A stretch of 64,000 nucleotides of DNA from Acetoanaerobium sticklandii (GTDB lineage Bacteria; Bacillota; Clostridia; Peptostreptococcales; Filifactoraceae): positions 265,501-329,500 of the forward strand of contig NC_014614.1 of the NCBI RefSeq assembly GCF_000196455.1, given 5' to 3'. The notes beneath the pieces are model-generated. The model did no database searches. It had not been told where the DNA came from and worked only from the letters and a program-made list of their open reading frames with translations. The stretch's first letter is position 1; every line of letters begins with the position of its first letter. Of the stretch, positions 25,320 through 34,341 are shown in pieces. A program made the translations under genes and the position numbers.

Positions 25320-26738
25320 TTGATAAGAAAATTATGCGAAAAATTCACAACCCTTAACGAAAGCGACATACAGCTGCTTTACAATGTAAATGAATTTCTG
25401 CCTCTTATATCTCAGGTTACAAATGGAGATGTATTTATAGACTGTATGACGAGAGAGCCTGATACAGCTATAGTTGTGGCTGAAGCGAAAAAGAAAAAAT
25501 CATTATACAAGAAAAACGTAGTAGGCGAATTTGCTTTGAGAGAAAACGAGCCTGCTGTACTTAGAACTATGGATACGGGACTCACCACAAGAGAGCTAAA
25601 GGGTATAAGTCAGGAAAACATACCTATAGAGCAAAGCGTAACTGCTATTAAAAACGGGGATAAGGTAGTTGGAACCTTGATTGTGGAAAAAGATGCCACA
25701 AAGGATTTTGCGGAAAGAAGAAATATAGAAATTCTATCTGAGACAGCTCAGCAGCTTACTCAAGCTCTTATGTTTCACAATAGAGGAGAAGAGCACAAGA
25801 TAGACTATATTACAAACTACGTAACTGATGGAATTATGATTTTTGATAAAGAGGGAGTAGTAATCTATGCCAATCCTATGGCTATATCCATTTATAAAAA
25901 GATAGGCTATAAGGATGACATCATAGGAATGCATTTTGACAATGTTGCCCTAGATGAAAAAACCTTTAAGGACGTCACTGAGACTACCTATATGGAAGTG
26001 CCTGAAATCCATATTGGGAAGCTAAACTTGAATGTTCAGTACTCAGTTTTAAAAAACAAGGATGATGACCAGCGCCTAGTGGTTCTTATTAGAGATATGA
26101 CAGAGCTTAGAAATAGAGAAAAAGAGCTGATATTAAAATCAGTGGCAATAAGAGAAATTCATCATAGAGTAAAAAATAATCTTCAAACTATAGCCTCGCT
26201 TCTGAGGATGCAGTCTAGAAGAATCACCGATGACCAAGCAAAAAAAGCTTTCTCAGAGAGTATAAATAGAGTCTTAAGTATTGCTGTTACTCACGAGCTT
26301 TTAGCTCAAAATGGTGTAGATGACGTAGATATTAAGGATATTCTTACAAATCTAGTTCAAAATACAATTTATTATAATTCCAAGCCCTCTACCAATATAA
26401 AAGTAGAAATTACTGGAGATAATTTCAGCATAGATTCAGATAAAGCTACATCAATAGCTCTAGCTGTAAATGAGCTCGTTCAAAACTGTATGGAATACGC
26501 TTTCCCAAACAGAAAAGAAGGAAATATCAGAATACATATAGAAAAGGATGAGCTGTATTCGAAAATTATAGTAGCTGATGATGGCGTAGGATTTGACAAA
26601 ACTGAAAGACCTGCAGGGTCGCTAGGGCTAAATATAGTAGAGGGGTTAGTGGTTGAAAAGCTAGATGGAAGCTTTGAAATTTCATCTTCGCCTTTTGGAA
26701 CTCAGGTTGAAATAGAAATAATCAATAAATGTAGATAA
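25320..26738 (+). CDS. eutW: Ethanolamine-sensing histidine kinase EutW
   Basis: A 472-aa soluble kinase without membrane segments, as expected for a sensor of cytoplasmic ethanolamine. Residues 1-150 form the sensor domain typical of EutW/PdtaS kinases, a PAS domain covers about 160-265 (YVTDGIMIFDKEGVVIYANP), and the HisKA_2 segment REIHHRVKNNLQTIASLLRMQSRR carries the candidate phospho-acceptor at His281/His282. The ATPase domain has NELVQNCMEYAF and DDGVGFD. The start is TTG at 25320 with only a weak site (GAGATGA) before it. Its partner is EutV. Confidence 0.95.
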   Translation: MIRKLCEKFTTLNESDIQLLYNVNEFLPLISQVTNGDVFIDCMTREPDTAIVVAEAKKKKSLYKKNVVGEFALRENEPAVLRTMDTGLTTRELKGISQENIPIEQSVTAIKNGDKVVGTLIVEKDATKDFAERRNIEILSETAQQLTQALMFHNRGEEHKIDYITNYVTDGIMIFDKEGVVIYANPMAISIYKKIGYKDDIIGMHFDNVALDEKTFKDVTETTYMEVPEIHIGKLNLNVQYSVLKNKDDDQRLVVLIRDMTELRNREKELILKSVAIREIHHRVKNNLQTIASLLRMQSRRITDDQAKKAFSESINRVLSIAVTHELLAQNGVDDVDIKDILTNLVQNTIYYNSKPSTNIKVEITGDNFSIDSDKATSIALAVNELVQNCMEYAFPNRKEGNIRIHIEKDELYSKIIVADDGVGFDKTERPAGSLGLNIVEGLVVEKLDGSFEISSSPFGTQVEIEIINKCR

Positions 26739-26756
26739 TAAAGCAGGAGGGGAGTT

Positions 26757-28202
26757 ATGAAGGAGACCTTAATCAGTGTGGGAATAGATGTAGGAACTAC
26801 GACTACTCAGGTGATTTTTTCTAATATAACCATAGAAAATATGTCATCAGGAGCTAGAGTACCTGAATTCAAAATTGTAGGAAAAGAAATTTTCTACAAA
26901 GGCAAGATTCATTTCACTCCTCTTCGCTCAAATACAGAAATAGATGAAACGGCTTTAAAGGAAATAATAGAAAGAGAATATAAAAACGCTGGAATAAATC
27001 CAGATGATATAGATAGTGGAGCAGTAATAATAACAGGAGAAACAGCTAGAAAAGAAAATGCTCAAAATATAAGCAAGGTGCTTTCTGGATATGCAGGAGA
27101 GTTTGTAGTTGCAACAGCAGGTCCGGATTTAGAAGGAATAATAGCTGGAAAAGGCTCAGGAGCAGCAAAGCTATCCTATGAAAACAACGATATAGTTGCA
27201 AACTTCGATATAGGAGGAGGCACTACAAATATAGCTGTGTTTAGCCAAGGGGAGCCTATTGACACTACTTGCCTAGATTTAGGAGGAAGACTGCTTAGAT
27301 TTGATAAATCTGGACTTGTAGAGTATATAAGTCCAAAGCTTGCTGATATTTGCAAAGAAGTAAATATAAACATAGAAAAAGGTAAAAAATATCCAGATGA
27401 AGTAATTAGAAAGATATGCAGATACATGGCTGAAATTTTACTCGAAGTTTCAGGAGTTAGGCCTAGGTCGAGACTACTTGAGCTCACCTTAAGTCCAAAG
27501 AGCACGGCTCTCAGACTGGATTACAAGATAGATAGAGTGAGCTTTACAGGTGGAGTTGCGGATTACATTTACAACAACCAAGCCGAAACAGATTTATATA
27601 AATTTGGAGATATTGGAATCCTGCTTGGCTATGAGATAAAAGCTATTTTAAATGAGTTTGCTTCAAAGGTAATAATGCCTGAGGAAACTATAATGGCTAC
27701 AGTAGTTGGAGCAGGCACACAGACTATGGACATAAGCGGCAGTACAATAAGCTATTCACAATCAGCAGCATTGCCGCTAAAAAATATACCTATCATAGAA
27801 ATCACTGAAAAGGAGGAGAGAGTAAACGAGGAAGAACTGGAAAAGGCTATCATGGCAAAACTGCAATGGTACTGTCTTGAGACACAAAAACAAAAGGTGG
27901 CACTTTTTCTCAAAGGCGAGAGGAATGTGAGTTTCGAAAAGGTGACTTCAATTTCAAAAGTAATTGCCAAGGTTTGGGAGGAGTTTTATCCTCATGGCGA
28001 AGAAGTGATAGTGGTCATCGAAAATGACATGGCAAAGGTGCTTGGTCAATCCATATCGAGAAAGCTTAGTAACAAACAGCGTGAGGTAGTATGTATAGAT
28101 GGAATCAAAGTTTCTAGTGGAGATTACATAGATATAGGTAAGCCCATTGGAAATGGTTCTGTACTGCCCGTTGTTATAAAAACCTTAGTTTTTAACTATT
28201 AA
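26757..28202 (+). CDS. eutA: Ethanolamine ammonia-lyase reactivating factor EutA
   Basis: A 481-aa actin/Hsp70-fold ATPase that removes damaged B12 cofactor from ethanolamine ammonia-lyase. The N-terminal phosphate loop VGIDVGTTTTQVIFS and the second loop NFDIGGGTTNIAVF are clear, as are ITGETARKENA and VVGAGTQTMDISGSTI. It follows eutW by 18 bases with a good AGGAGGGG site and precedes eutB, its client, by a few bases. Complete. Confidence 0.95.
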   Translation: MKETLISVGIDVGTTTTQVIFSNITIENMSSGARVPEFKIVGKEIFYKGKIHFTPLRSNTEIDETALKEIIEREYKNAGINPDDIDSGAVIITGETARKENAQNISKVLSGYAGEFVVATAGPDLEGIIAGKGSGAAKLSYENNDIVANFDIGGGTTNIAVFSQGEPIDTTCLDLGGRLLRFDKSGLVEYISPKLADICKEVNINIEKGKKYPDEVIRKICRYMAEILLEVSGVRPRSRLLELTLSPKSTALRLDYKIDRVSFTGGVADYIYNNQAETDLYKFGDIGILLGYEIKAILNEFASKVIMPEETIMATVVGAGTQTMDISGSTISYSQSAALPLKNIPIIEITEKEERVNEEELEKAIMAKLQWYCLETQKQKVALFLKGERNVSFEKVTSISKVIAKVWEEFYPHGEEVIVVIENDMAKVLGQSISRKLSNKQREVVCIDGIKVSSGDYIDIGKPIGNGSVLPVVIKTLVFNY

Positions 28203-28217
28203 TGAGAGGTGAAAAGC

Positions 28218-29585
28218 ATGAGATTAAAAACCAAGCTGTTTGGAAGCGTATATCAGTTTGCCTCTATCAAAGAGGTTCTGGCTAAAGCTAATGAAGAAAA
28301 GTCAGGCGACGTTCTGGCAGGAGTAGCTGCAGCAGATCATCTTGAGAGAGTCGCAGCAAAAGAAGTACTTTCCAATCTTCTGGTGTCTGACATCAGAAAT
28401 AATCCTGTGGTTCCTTATGAAGAGGACGAAGTTACGAGAATCATCCAAGATGATGTAAATGAAAGCATTTACAAGGAAATCCAAAACTGGACGATTAGCG
28501 AGCTTAGAGAGTGGATCCTCGATAATAACACTACAGGAGAGCAGATAAAGCGAATCAGCAAGGGCTTAACAAGCGAAGTTGTAGCAGCTGTAGCAAAGCT
28601 TATGTCAAATATGGACCTCGTTTTAGGAGCTAAAAAAATAAGAGTAAGTGCACACTGTAACACCACTATAGGACTTCCAGGCACATTATCAATTAGGCTT
28701 CAGCCTAACCACACAACTGACAACCTAGATGGGATAGCAATCTCTACTTATGAGGGCTTGAGCTATGGAGCTGGGGATGCGGTTATAGGTCTAAATCCAG
28801 TTGACGACACTGTGGATAATGTATCGAGAATACTCAATCTCTTTAATGATATAAAAAATAAATGGGAAATTCCAACTCAAATATGTGTTTTGGCCCATGT
28901 TACTACTGTTATGGAAAGTGTAAAAAAAGGTGCGCCTACTGACCTTATCTTCCAAAGTATAGCAGGATCTCAAAAGGGAAATGAAGCTTTTGGAATCACA
29001 GCAGATATGCTTCAAGAAGCAAGAGAATTGGCGCTTAAATATGGAACTGCATCAGGTGAAAATGTGATGTATTTTGAAACAGGTCAAGGCTCTGAGCTTT
29101 CATCTGAAGCTCATCATGGAGCAGACCAGGTTACTATGGAAGCTAGATGCTACGGACTTGCTAAAAGATTTAAGCCATTTTTAGTAAATACAGTTGTTGG
29201 ATTTATAGGCCCTGAATACCTTTATGACAGTAAGCAGGTTACTAGAGCTGGACTTGAGGACCATTTCATGGGCAAGCTTACAGGAATATCAATGGGAGTA
29301 GACGCTTGCTATACAAATCACATGAAAGCAGATCAAAACGATATTGAAAGTCTTTCTGTGCTTTTGACAGCTGCAGGCTGTAACTATTTCATGGGAATAC
29401 CTGCTGGCGATGATATCATGCTGAATTATCAGTGTACAGGTTACCATGAAGCGCCTAGTCTTAGAGAACTTTTCGATCTTTCTCCTACAAAGGAATTCGC
29501 AGCATGGATGGAAAAGATGGGAATCACTGAAAATGGAAAACTCAGCAGTAGAGCTGGGGATGCTTCGATATTCTTGAAAAAATAG
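28218..29585 (+). CDS. eutB: Ethanolamine ammonia-lyase large subunit
   Basis: A 455-aa catalytic subunit of the adenosylcobalamin-dependent lyase that converts ethanolamine to acetaldehyde and ammonia in the microcompartment lumen. Family landmarks include KLFGSVYQFASIKEVLAKANEEKSGD, CNTTIGLPGTLSIRLQPNHTTDNLDGI, FETGQGSELSSEAHHGADQ and MGVDACYTNHMKADQND. The ATG at 28218 is chosen over the in-frame GTG at 28209, because that GTG lies in the GAGAGGTG ribosome site. It is coupled to eutC 11 bases downstream. Confidence 0.97.
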   Translation: MRLKTKLFGSVYQFASIKEVLAKANEEKSGDVLAGVAAADHLERVAAKEVLSNLLVSDIRNNPVVPYEEDEVTRIIQDDVNESIYKEIQNWTISELREWILDNNTTGEQIKRISKGLTSEVVAAVAKLMSNMDLVLGAKKIRVSAHCNTTIGLPGTLSIRLQPNHTTDNLDGIAISTYEGLSYGAGDAVIGLNPVDDTVDNVSRILNLFNDIKNKWEIPTQICVLAHVTTVMESVKKGAPTDLIFQSIAGSQKGNEAFGITADMLQEARELALKYGTASGENVMYFETGQGSELSSEAHHGADQVTMEARCYGLAKRFKPFLVNTVVGFIGPEYLYDSKQVTRAGLEDHFMGKLTGISMGVDACYTNHMKADQNDIESLSVLLTAAGCNYFMGIPAGDDIMLNYQCTGYHEAPSLRELFDLSPTKEFAAWMEKMGITENGKLSSRAGDASIFLKK

Positions 29586-29596
29586 GAGGTGGAACT

Positions 29597-30481
29597 ATGA
29601 TTTCAGAAAAAGATTTAAAATGCTTGATTGAAAAGGTTATGACTGAATATGCAAAGGAAAATTCTAACCTGAATGATATGTCTTCTGCTTCTCCAAAGAT
29701 AGAAGATAATATAGACGATTCAGATATTAAGGATATAACAGCAAAGCCTATCCAAGAGATATTTTATGTACCAAACCCAGAAAACAAAGAAGAATATATG
29801 AAATTAAAAGCAAAGACTCCTGCTAGAGTGGGAGTTTGGAGAGCGGGATGTAGATACACAACAGAAACCATGCTCAGATTCAGAGCTGACCATGCTGTGG
29901 CTATGGATGCAGTGTTTAACGATGTTCCAGAGGATTTTCCAGCAGAGCTTGGATTGTTTTCTGTAAAGACCAAATGCAAGGATAAGGATGAATATCTTAC
30001 AAGACCTGATTTAGGAAGAGTATTTGATGAAGAAAATATAAATATCATCAAAGAAAAATGTAAGAAAAATCCTAAGGTTCAGGTTTATGTATCAGATGGA
30101 CTGAGCTCTACAGCTATAGAAGCCAATGTGAAGAACACTCTTCCAGCTATTATGGCAGGGCTTAAAGATTACGGCATAGATGTAGGAACTCCATTCTTTG
30201 TAAAATACGGCAGAGTAGGAGCTATGGATGCTATCTCTGAGGCAGTAGGAGCAGAATTAACCTGCGTGCTTATAGGAGAAAGACCTGGTCTTGCAACAGG
30301 AGAAAGTATGAGCTGCTATATGACCTATAAAGCATACCCAGGTATACCAGAGGCAAAGAGAACAGTAGTTTCAAATATTCACAAAAGTGGAACGCCATCT
30401 TCTGAGGCTGGAGCACATATAGCTGATATTTTGAAAAAAATATTAGAAAACAAAGCCAGTGGTGTAGATTTAAAATTGTAA
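29597..30481 (+). CDS. eutC: Ethanolamine ammonia-lyase small subunit
   Basis: A 294-aa light chain of ethanolamine ammonia-lyase, needed for B12 binding at the EutB-EutC interface. Landmarks are TPARVGVWRAGCRYTTETMLRFRADHAVAMDAVF, VYVSDGLSSTAIEAN and IGERPGLATGESMSCYMTYK. The first 20 residues (SEKDLKCLIEKVMTEYAKE) form an amphipathic helix followed by a flexible acidic linker, the usual form of an encapsulation peptide that targets the enzyme to the shell lumen. ATG follows AGGAGGTGG. Confidence 0.96.
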   Translation: MISEKDLKCLIEKVMTEYAKENSNLNDMSSASPKIEDNIDDSDIKDITAKPIQEIFYVPNPENKEEYMKLKAKTPARVGVWRAGCRYTTETMLRFRADHAVAMDAVFNDVPEDFPAELGLFSVKTKCKDKDEYLTRPDLGRVFDEENINIIKEKCKKNPKVQVYVSDGLSSTAIEANVKNTLPAIMAGLKDYGIDVGTPFFVKYGRVGAMDAISEAVGAELTCVLIGERPGLATGESMSCYMTYKAYPGIPEAKRTVVSNIHKSGTPSSEAGAHIADILKKILENKASGVDLKL

Positions 30482-30496
30482 AAGGAGGCTAAGACC

Positions 30497-31150
30497 ATGA
30501 AAAATGATGCTCTAAAGACGACTATACTGAGCATGAAAGTTATATCAAATGTAGATGAATCAATGGTAAGAGAATTCACTCTTCCTCAGGGGCATAAAAG
30601 TATAGGTATGTTTACAGCTGACTGCGACGATGTGTCTTATACTGCTTTGGATGAAGCTACTAAAAAAGCTGATGTAAAGGTAGTGTATGCAAAATCATTC
30701 TATGGAGGGGCTGCAAATGCCAACACTAAGCTAGCTGGAGAAGTAATAGGAATAATTTCAGGTCCTAACCCAGCTGAAGTAAAAAGCGGACTTAATGCCA
30801 TAGTGGATTTTATAGAAAGTGGAGTATCCTTCACAAGTGCAAATGACGATGATTCCATAGCTTATTATGCTTATTGCATATCAAGAACAGGAAGCTACCT
30901 TTCTGAAGTGGCAGGTATACAAGAAGGCGAAGCAATAGCTTATCTTATTGCACCACCACTTGAGGCTATGTACGCTCTTGATGCAGCGCTAAAGGCTGCA
31001 GATGTAAGAATGGCTGCCTTTTATGGACCGCCATCTGAAACTAACTTTGGAGGAGGACTGTTAACTGGAAGCCAATCTGCTTGTAAAGCTGCTTGTGATG
31101 CTTTTGCAGAGGCTGTGAAGTTTGTAGCTGAGAATCCTACAAAGTTCTAA
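30497..31150 (+). CDS. eutL: Ethanolamine microcompartment shell protein EutL
   Basis: A 217-aa tandem-BMC trimer-forming shell protein whose central pore is thought to be gated. Landmarks: LPQGHKSIGMFTADCDDVSYTALDEATKKADVKVVYAKSFYGGAANA and FYGPPSETNFGGGLLTGSQSACKAACDAF. Two related halves of about 100 residues are visible. It follows eutC by 15 bases with AAAGGAGG. Confidence 0.95.
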   Translation: MKNDALKTTILSMKVISNVDESMVREFTLPQGHKSIGMFTADCDDVSYTALDEATKKADVKVVYAKSFYGGAANANTKLAGEVIGIISGPNPAEVKSGLNAIVDFIESGVSFTSANDDDSIAYYAYCISRTGSYLSEVAGIQEGEAIAYLIAPPLEAMYALDAALKAADVRMAAFYGPPSETNFGGGLLTGSQSACKAACDAFAEAVKFVAENPTKF

Positions 31151-31175
31151 TAAGAACTTAAGGCGGTGAAGGCCC

Positions 31176-31682
31176 ATGAAAAATAAAGCCTTAGGACTGA
31201 TAGAAACCTATGGATATATAGGAGCTATAGAAGCTGCGGATACAGCAGTAAAAGCAGCCTATGTAGAGCTGAGTGCAGTTGAAAAGGTCAAAGGAGGCCT
31301 AGTGACTGTTCAGCTTCTAGGAGATGTAGGTGCGGTAAAGGCTGCAGTTGATGCAGGAGTCCAAAAGTGCAAGGCTCTGGGAGTCTATGTATCTTCTCAT
31401 GTAATAGCTCGACCAGATAGTGAGCTTTACAAAATAGTTCCTAAGCTAAATTCTGATGAGGCTATAGAAACTATAAAGGAAGCTGACAAGCTTGAAACTT
31501 CAGAACCAGAATTTAAGCTTCCGAAACATTTTTACACAATGAAGGTGGTACTGCTTAGAAACTATGTTAGAAAGCTGGATAATTTTCCAATACCTAATAA
31601 AAAAATCAAATTTGCTAATAAGCAACAGCTGATTGACGGATTGATAGAATATTATAAAACCAAACCTATGACAAAAGAATAG
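31176..31682 (+). CDS. EutK-like shell protein: BMC domain plus C-terminal SAP-like extension
   Basis: A 168-aa protein. Residues 1-88 are a standard BMC hexamer domain (ALGLIETYGYIGAIEAADTAVKAA, VTVQLLGDVGAVKAAVDAG, SSHVIARP). A charged linker (89-118) leads to a basic C-terminal domain (about 121-163, MKVVLLRNYVRKLDNFPI, IKFANKQQLIDGLIEYYK) that resembles a SAP-type nucleic-acid-binding motif by its helix-turn-helix spacing of hydrophobic and basic residues. Enterobacterial EutK likewise couples one BMC domain with a putative nucleic-acid-binding C-terminus, though of another sequence type. Whether this domain binds DNA, RNA or protein is unknown. Confidence 0.75.
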   Translation: MKNKALGLIETYGYIGAIEAADTAVKAAYVELSAVEKVKGGLVTVQLLGDVGAVKAAVDAGVQKCKALGVYVSSHVIARPDSELYKIVPKLNSDEAIETIKEADKLETSEPEFKLPKHFYTMKVVLLRNYVRKLDNFPIPNKKIKFANKQQLIDGLIEYYKTKPMTKE

Positions 31683-31710
31683 TAATTGCTAAAGAGAGGA
31701 GGACAATCAT

Positions 31711-33195
31711 TTGGAATATGAAATGGACAAGGATTTACGTTCTTTGCAGATTGTAAGAGACCTCGTAAAAAAAGCAAAAATCGCTCAAAAGATGTTTCGT
31801 GAATATGATCAGATTCATGTGGATTTCATAGTGGATGAGCTTGCAAAATCAGCTGAAAAAAATTCAGTGAAATTAGCAGAAATGGCAGTATCTGAAACTG
31901 GCTATGGAAACGTAAAGGATAAAACTACAAAAAATGTTTTCGCCAGCAGAATACTACATGAATACATCAAAAATATGAAGACCATAGGCGTGATTCATGA
32001 AGATGAGCAGCATGGTATTGTGGAAATAGGTGTGCCTTTTGGAGTAATTGCAGGACTCGTGCCATCCACTAATCCAACCTCTACAGCTATATACAAGGCT
32101 TTGATATCGCTAAAAGCAGGAAATGCCATTATTTTTAGCCCACATCCAGCAGCGCTTTGCTGCATTATGGAGGTGGTAGATATTTTAAGAGAGACTCTTA
32201 AGAAAAATGGATTTCCTGAGGATTTGATATCCTGTATATCTGTTCCGACTATGGAGGCGACAGATGCACTTATGAAGCATCAGGATGTATCTCTTATACT
32301 CGCTACAGGAGGCTCAGCTATGGTAAGAGCAGCTTACAGCTCAGGGACTCCAGCGCTTGGAGTAGGTCCTGGAAACGTACCTGCCTTTATTGAAAAAACT
32401 GCTGATATCAAAATGGCTGTTAGCAGAATAATAGCTGGAAAAATCTTTGACAACGGAGTAATATGTGCTTCAGAGCAAGCTGTAGTAGTTGAAAGAGAAA
32501 TTTACAAGGAAGTTAAGAAAGAATTTATAAATCAAGGCTGTTACTTCGTAAACGAAGAAGAAAAGCTCAAAATGGAAAAAATAATAGATACGCCATATGG
32601 AAGTCTGAATGCAAAGATAGTAGGTAAAACTGCAAGCCAGCTCGCAGATATGGCAAAAATAGAAGTGCCAGAGAATACAAAAATAATAATTGCTGAAGAA
32701 ACTGGAGTAGGAAAGGGCTATCCATTTTCTAGAGAAAAGCTATCGCCTATCCTTGCTTTTTATGTAGAGGATGATTGGAAAAAAGGCTGTGATAAGTGCA
32801 TAGAGCTACTTGATTATGGAGGAATGGGACATACTCTTGGAATCCATTCAAACGACAAGGATATAATCATGGAGTTTGCACTTAGAAAGCCAGCATCTAG
32901 AATAATTGTAAACTCTCCTACTACTCACGGAGCAATAGGAGCAACCACTAACCTTGCGCCAGCTCTTACCCTAGGATGCGGTGCTGTAGGAGGAAGTGCT
33001 ACCTCAGACAATGTGAGCCCTATGAACTTAATAAATATAAGGCGCCTAGCATATGGCAAAAGTGAAGCAGAGGATCTAAAGCCAAGAGAGCTTGTTAATA
33101 GCTCATGCCAGACACCAAATATAAGCCAAATAAATGATACTGAAAAGCTTGTTAAGACAGTTGTGGATTTGTTGATGAAACAGCTTAGTCACTAA
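31711..33195 (+). CDS. eutE: CoA-acylating acetaldehyde dehydrogenase
   Basis: A 494-aa aldehyde dehydrogenase that converts acetaldehyde, CoA and NAD to acetyl-CoA and NADH in the lumen. The catalytic cysteine is Cys252 in FDNGVICASEQAVVVE; the cofactor region has VPSTNPTSTAIYKALISLKAGNAIIFSPHP and ATGGSAMVRAAYSSG. The start is TTG at 31711, nine bases after GAGGAGG. Unlike enteric EutE there is no long N-terminal targeting leader, but after a spacer (SSCQTPNISQ) the last 20 residues form an amphipathic helix (TEKLVKTVVDLLMKQL) that could be a C-terminal encapsulation peptide. Confidence 0.95.
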   Translation: MEYEMDKDLRSLQIVRDLVKKAKIAQKMFREYDQIHVDFIVDELAKSAEKNSVKLAEMAVSETGYGNVKDKTTKNVFASRILHEYIKNMKTIGVIHEDEQHGIVEIGVPFGVIAGLVPSTNPTSTAIYKALISLKAGNAIIFSPHPAALCCIMEVVDILRETLKKNGFPEDLISCISVPTMEATDALMKHQDVSLILATGGSAMVRAAYSSGTPALGVGPGNVPAFIEKTADIKMAVSRIIAGKIFDNGVICASEQAVVVEREIYKEVKKEFINQGCYFVNEEEKLKMEKIIDTPYGSLNAKIVGKTASQLADMAKIEVPENTKIIIAEETGVGKGYPFSREKLSPILAFYVEDDWKKGCDKCIELLDYGGMGHTLGIHSNDKDIIMEFALRKPASRIIVNSPTTHGAIGATTNLAPALTLGCGAVGGSATSDNVSPMNLINIRRLAYGKSEAEDLKPRELVNSSCQTPNISQINDTEKLVKTVVDLLMKQLSH

Positions 33196-33228
33196 TTTTA
33201 TATTTAAATTGATGAGGAGGAAATTAAA

Positions 33229-33522
33229 ATGGCAAACGCTAACGCATTAGGAATGATAGAAACTAAAGGTCTTATTGGAGCAATAGAGGCAGCAGATGCA
33301 ATGGTAAAAGCAGCTAACGTTACCTTGGTAGGAAAAGAGCTTGTTGGTGGAGGACTAGTTACAGTTATGGTAAGAGGAGATGTAGGAGCTGTAAAGGCAG
33401 CTACAGATGCAGGAGCAGCAGCGGCTGATAGAGTAGGAGAGCTACTATCAGTACACGTAATACCAAGACCACATATGGAAGTAGAGTCTATCCTTCCTCA
33501 GACTAAACCTCAAGCTGAATAG
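33229..33522 (+). CDS. eutM: Major hexameric shell protein EutM
   Basis: A 97-aa BMC-H protein that tiles the facets of the shell. Sequence is canonical: ALGMIETKGLIGAIEAADAMVKAANVTLVGKELVGGGLVTVMVRGDVGAVKAATDAGAAAADRVGELLSVHVIPRPH. The pore loop residues follow VRGDVGAV. It has a strong GAGGAGG site and a slightly larger gap on each side than other genes in the operon, consistent with high independent translation. Confidence 0.97.
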   Translation: MANANALGMIETKGLIGAIEAADAMVKAANVTLVGKELVGGGLVTVMVRGDVGAVKAATDAGAAAADRVGELLSVHVIPRPHMEVESILPQTKPQAE

Positions 33523-33559
33523 CTTTTAATAAGGTAAGCATAAAGGGAGGTGTGGATTT

Positions 33560-34324
33560 ATGGCAGTAATTACAGAATCTGCCTTAAGGACTCAGTTAAA
33601 AAGTAAAACTGCTACGGTCTATGCCGTAAATAAAGGTGATAAACTCACTCCCTCAGCTTCAGAATATCTCAAAACCAAAGGAATAGAATTAATCTACTCC
33701 GATGATGAAAAAGCAGTGAATGATAAAGTAGCCTCTAAATGGGATGAAGCTCCTGTAAAAAGTGCAGATGAAAATAAAATATCCAAAAAATATGTCTGTT
33801 ATTATACAGGGGCTTGGTTTTCTGAAAAACCAGAATTTATGACTCAAATTGAAGGAAACAAACTGGTATACAAAGATCACCAAAGAATCGCTTTTAGAGG
33901 TAAGCTGGATTCAACTGAAGCTCAGGCGCTCTACACACTTAGCCTTATAGATGATTCAAAAAAGCAGATTAAGGCAGGTCTAAAGGAAATATATCTGCAT
34001 CTTAGAAAAATGATGCGTGCAGAGGTTTTAGGAGAGCATTTAGAAGAATTCTCTATGCTCTCGATGGATCAGGCCCAGTTAAGGGAGCTATCTCATAATC
34101 CTAAGAAATATTTTGGAAATGGCCATTTTATTTTAACAGGAGAAGAGGATAAAGATGTACTGCTTTTAAATATTCTAAGAACTAGGCTAAGAGAGCTTGA
34201 GATAGAGGGACTAAGAGCGTTTAGAAAGGAAAATACCGTAGATAGAAAAGATATAATGATGAATCTCAATAGACTTAGCAGTGCTGTGTATGTATTAATG
34301 CTAAAAGCAACCTATGAGAAATGA
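33560..34324 (+). CDS. eutT: Ethanolamine-associated corrinoid adenosyltransferase EutT
   Basis: A 254-aa enzyme that makes adenosylcobalamin from ATP and cob(I)alamin for EutBC. The catalytic half contains DHQRIAFRGKLDSTEAQALYTLSL and a helical bundle with YLHLRKMMRAEVLGEHLEEFSM. The Cys-rich metal motif of Salmonella EutT (CCxxC) is absent, as in other Firmicute forms. The N-terminal 50 residues carry KLTPSASEYLKTKGIELIY, a motif also found in the downstream PduL-like protein and the small protein after it. Codes directly after eutM. Confidence 0.9.
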   Translation: MAVITESALRTQLKSKTATVYAVNKGDKLTPSASEYLKTKGIELIYSDDEKAVNDKVASKWDEAPVKSADENKISKKYVCYYTGAWFSEKPEFMTQIEGNKLVYKDHQRIAFRGKLDSTEAQALYTLSLIDDSKKQIKAGLKEIYLHLRKMMRAEVLGEHLEEFSMLSMDQAQLRELSHNPKKYFGNGHFILTGEEDKDVLLLNILRTRLRELEIEGLRAFRKENTVDRKDIMMNLNRLSSAVYVLMLKATYEK

Positions 34325-34341
34325 AAGCTAGGTGATAAGCG

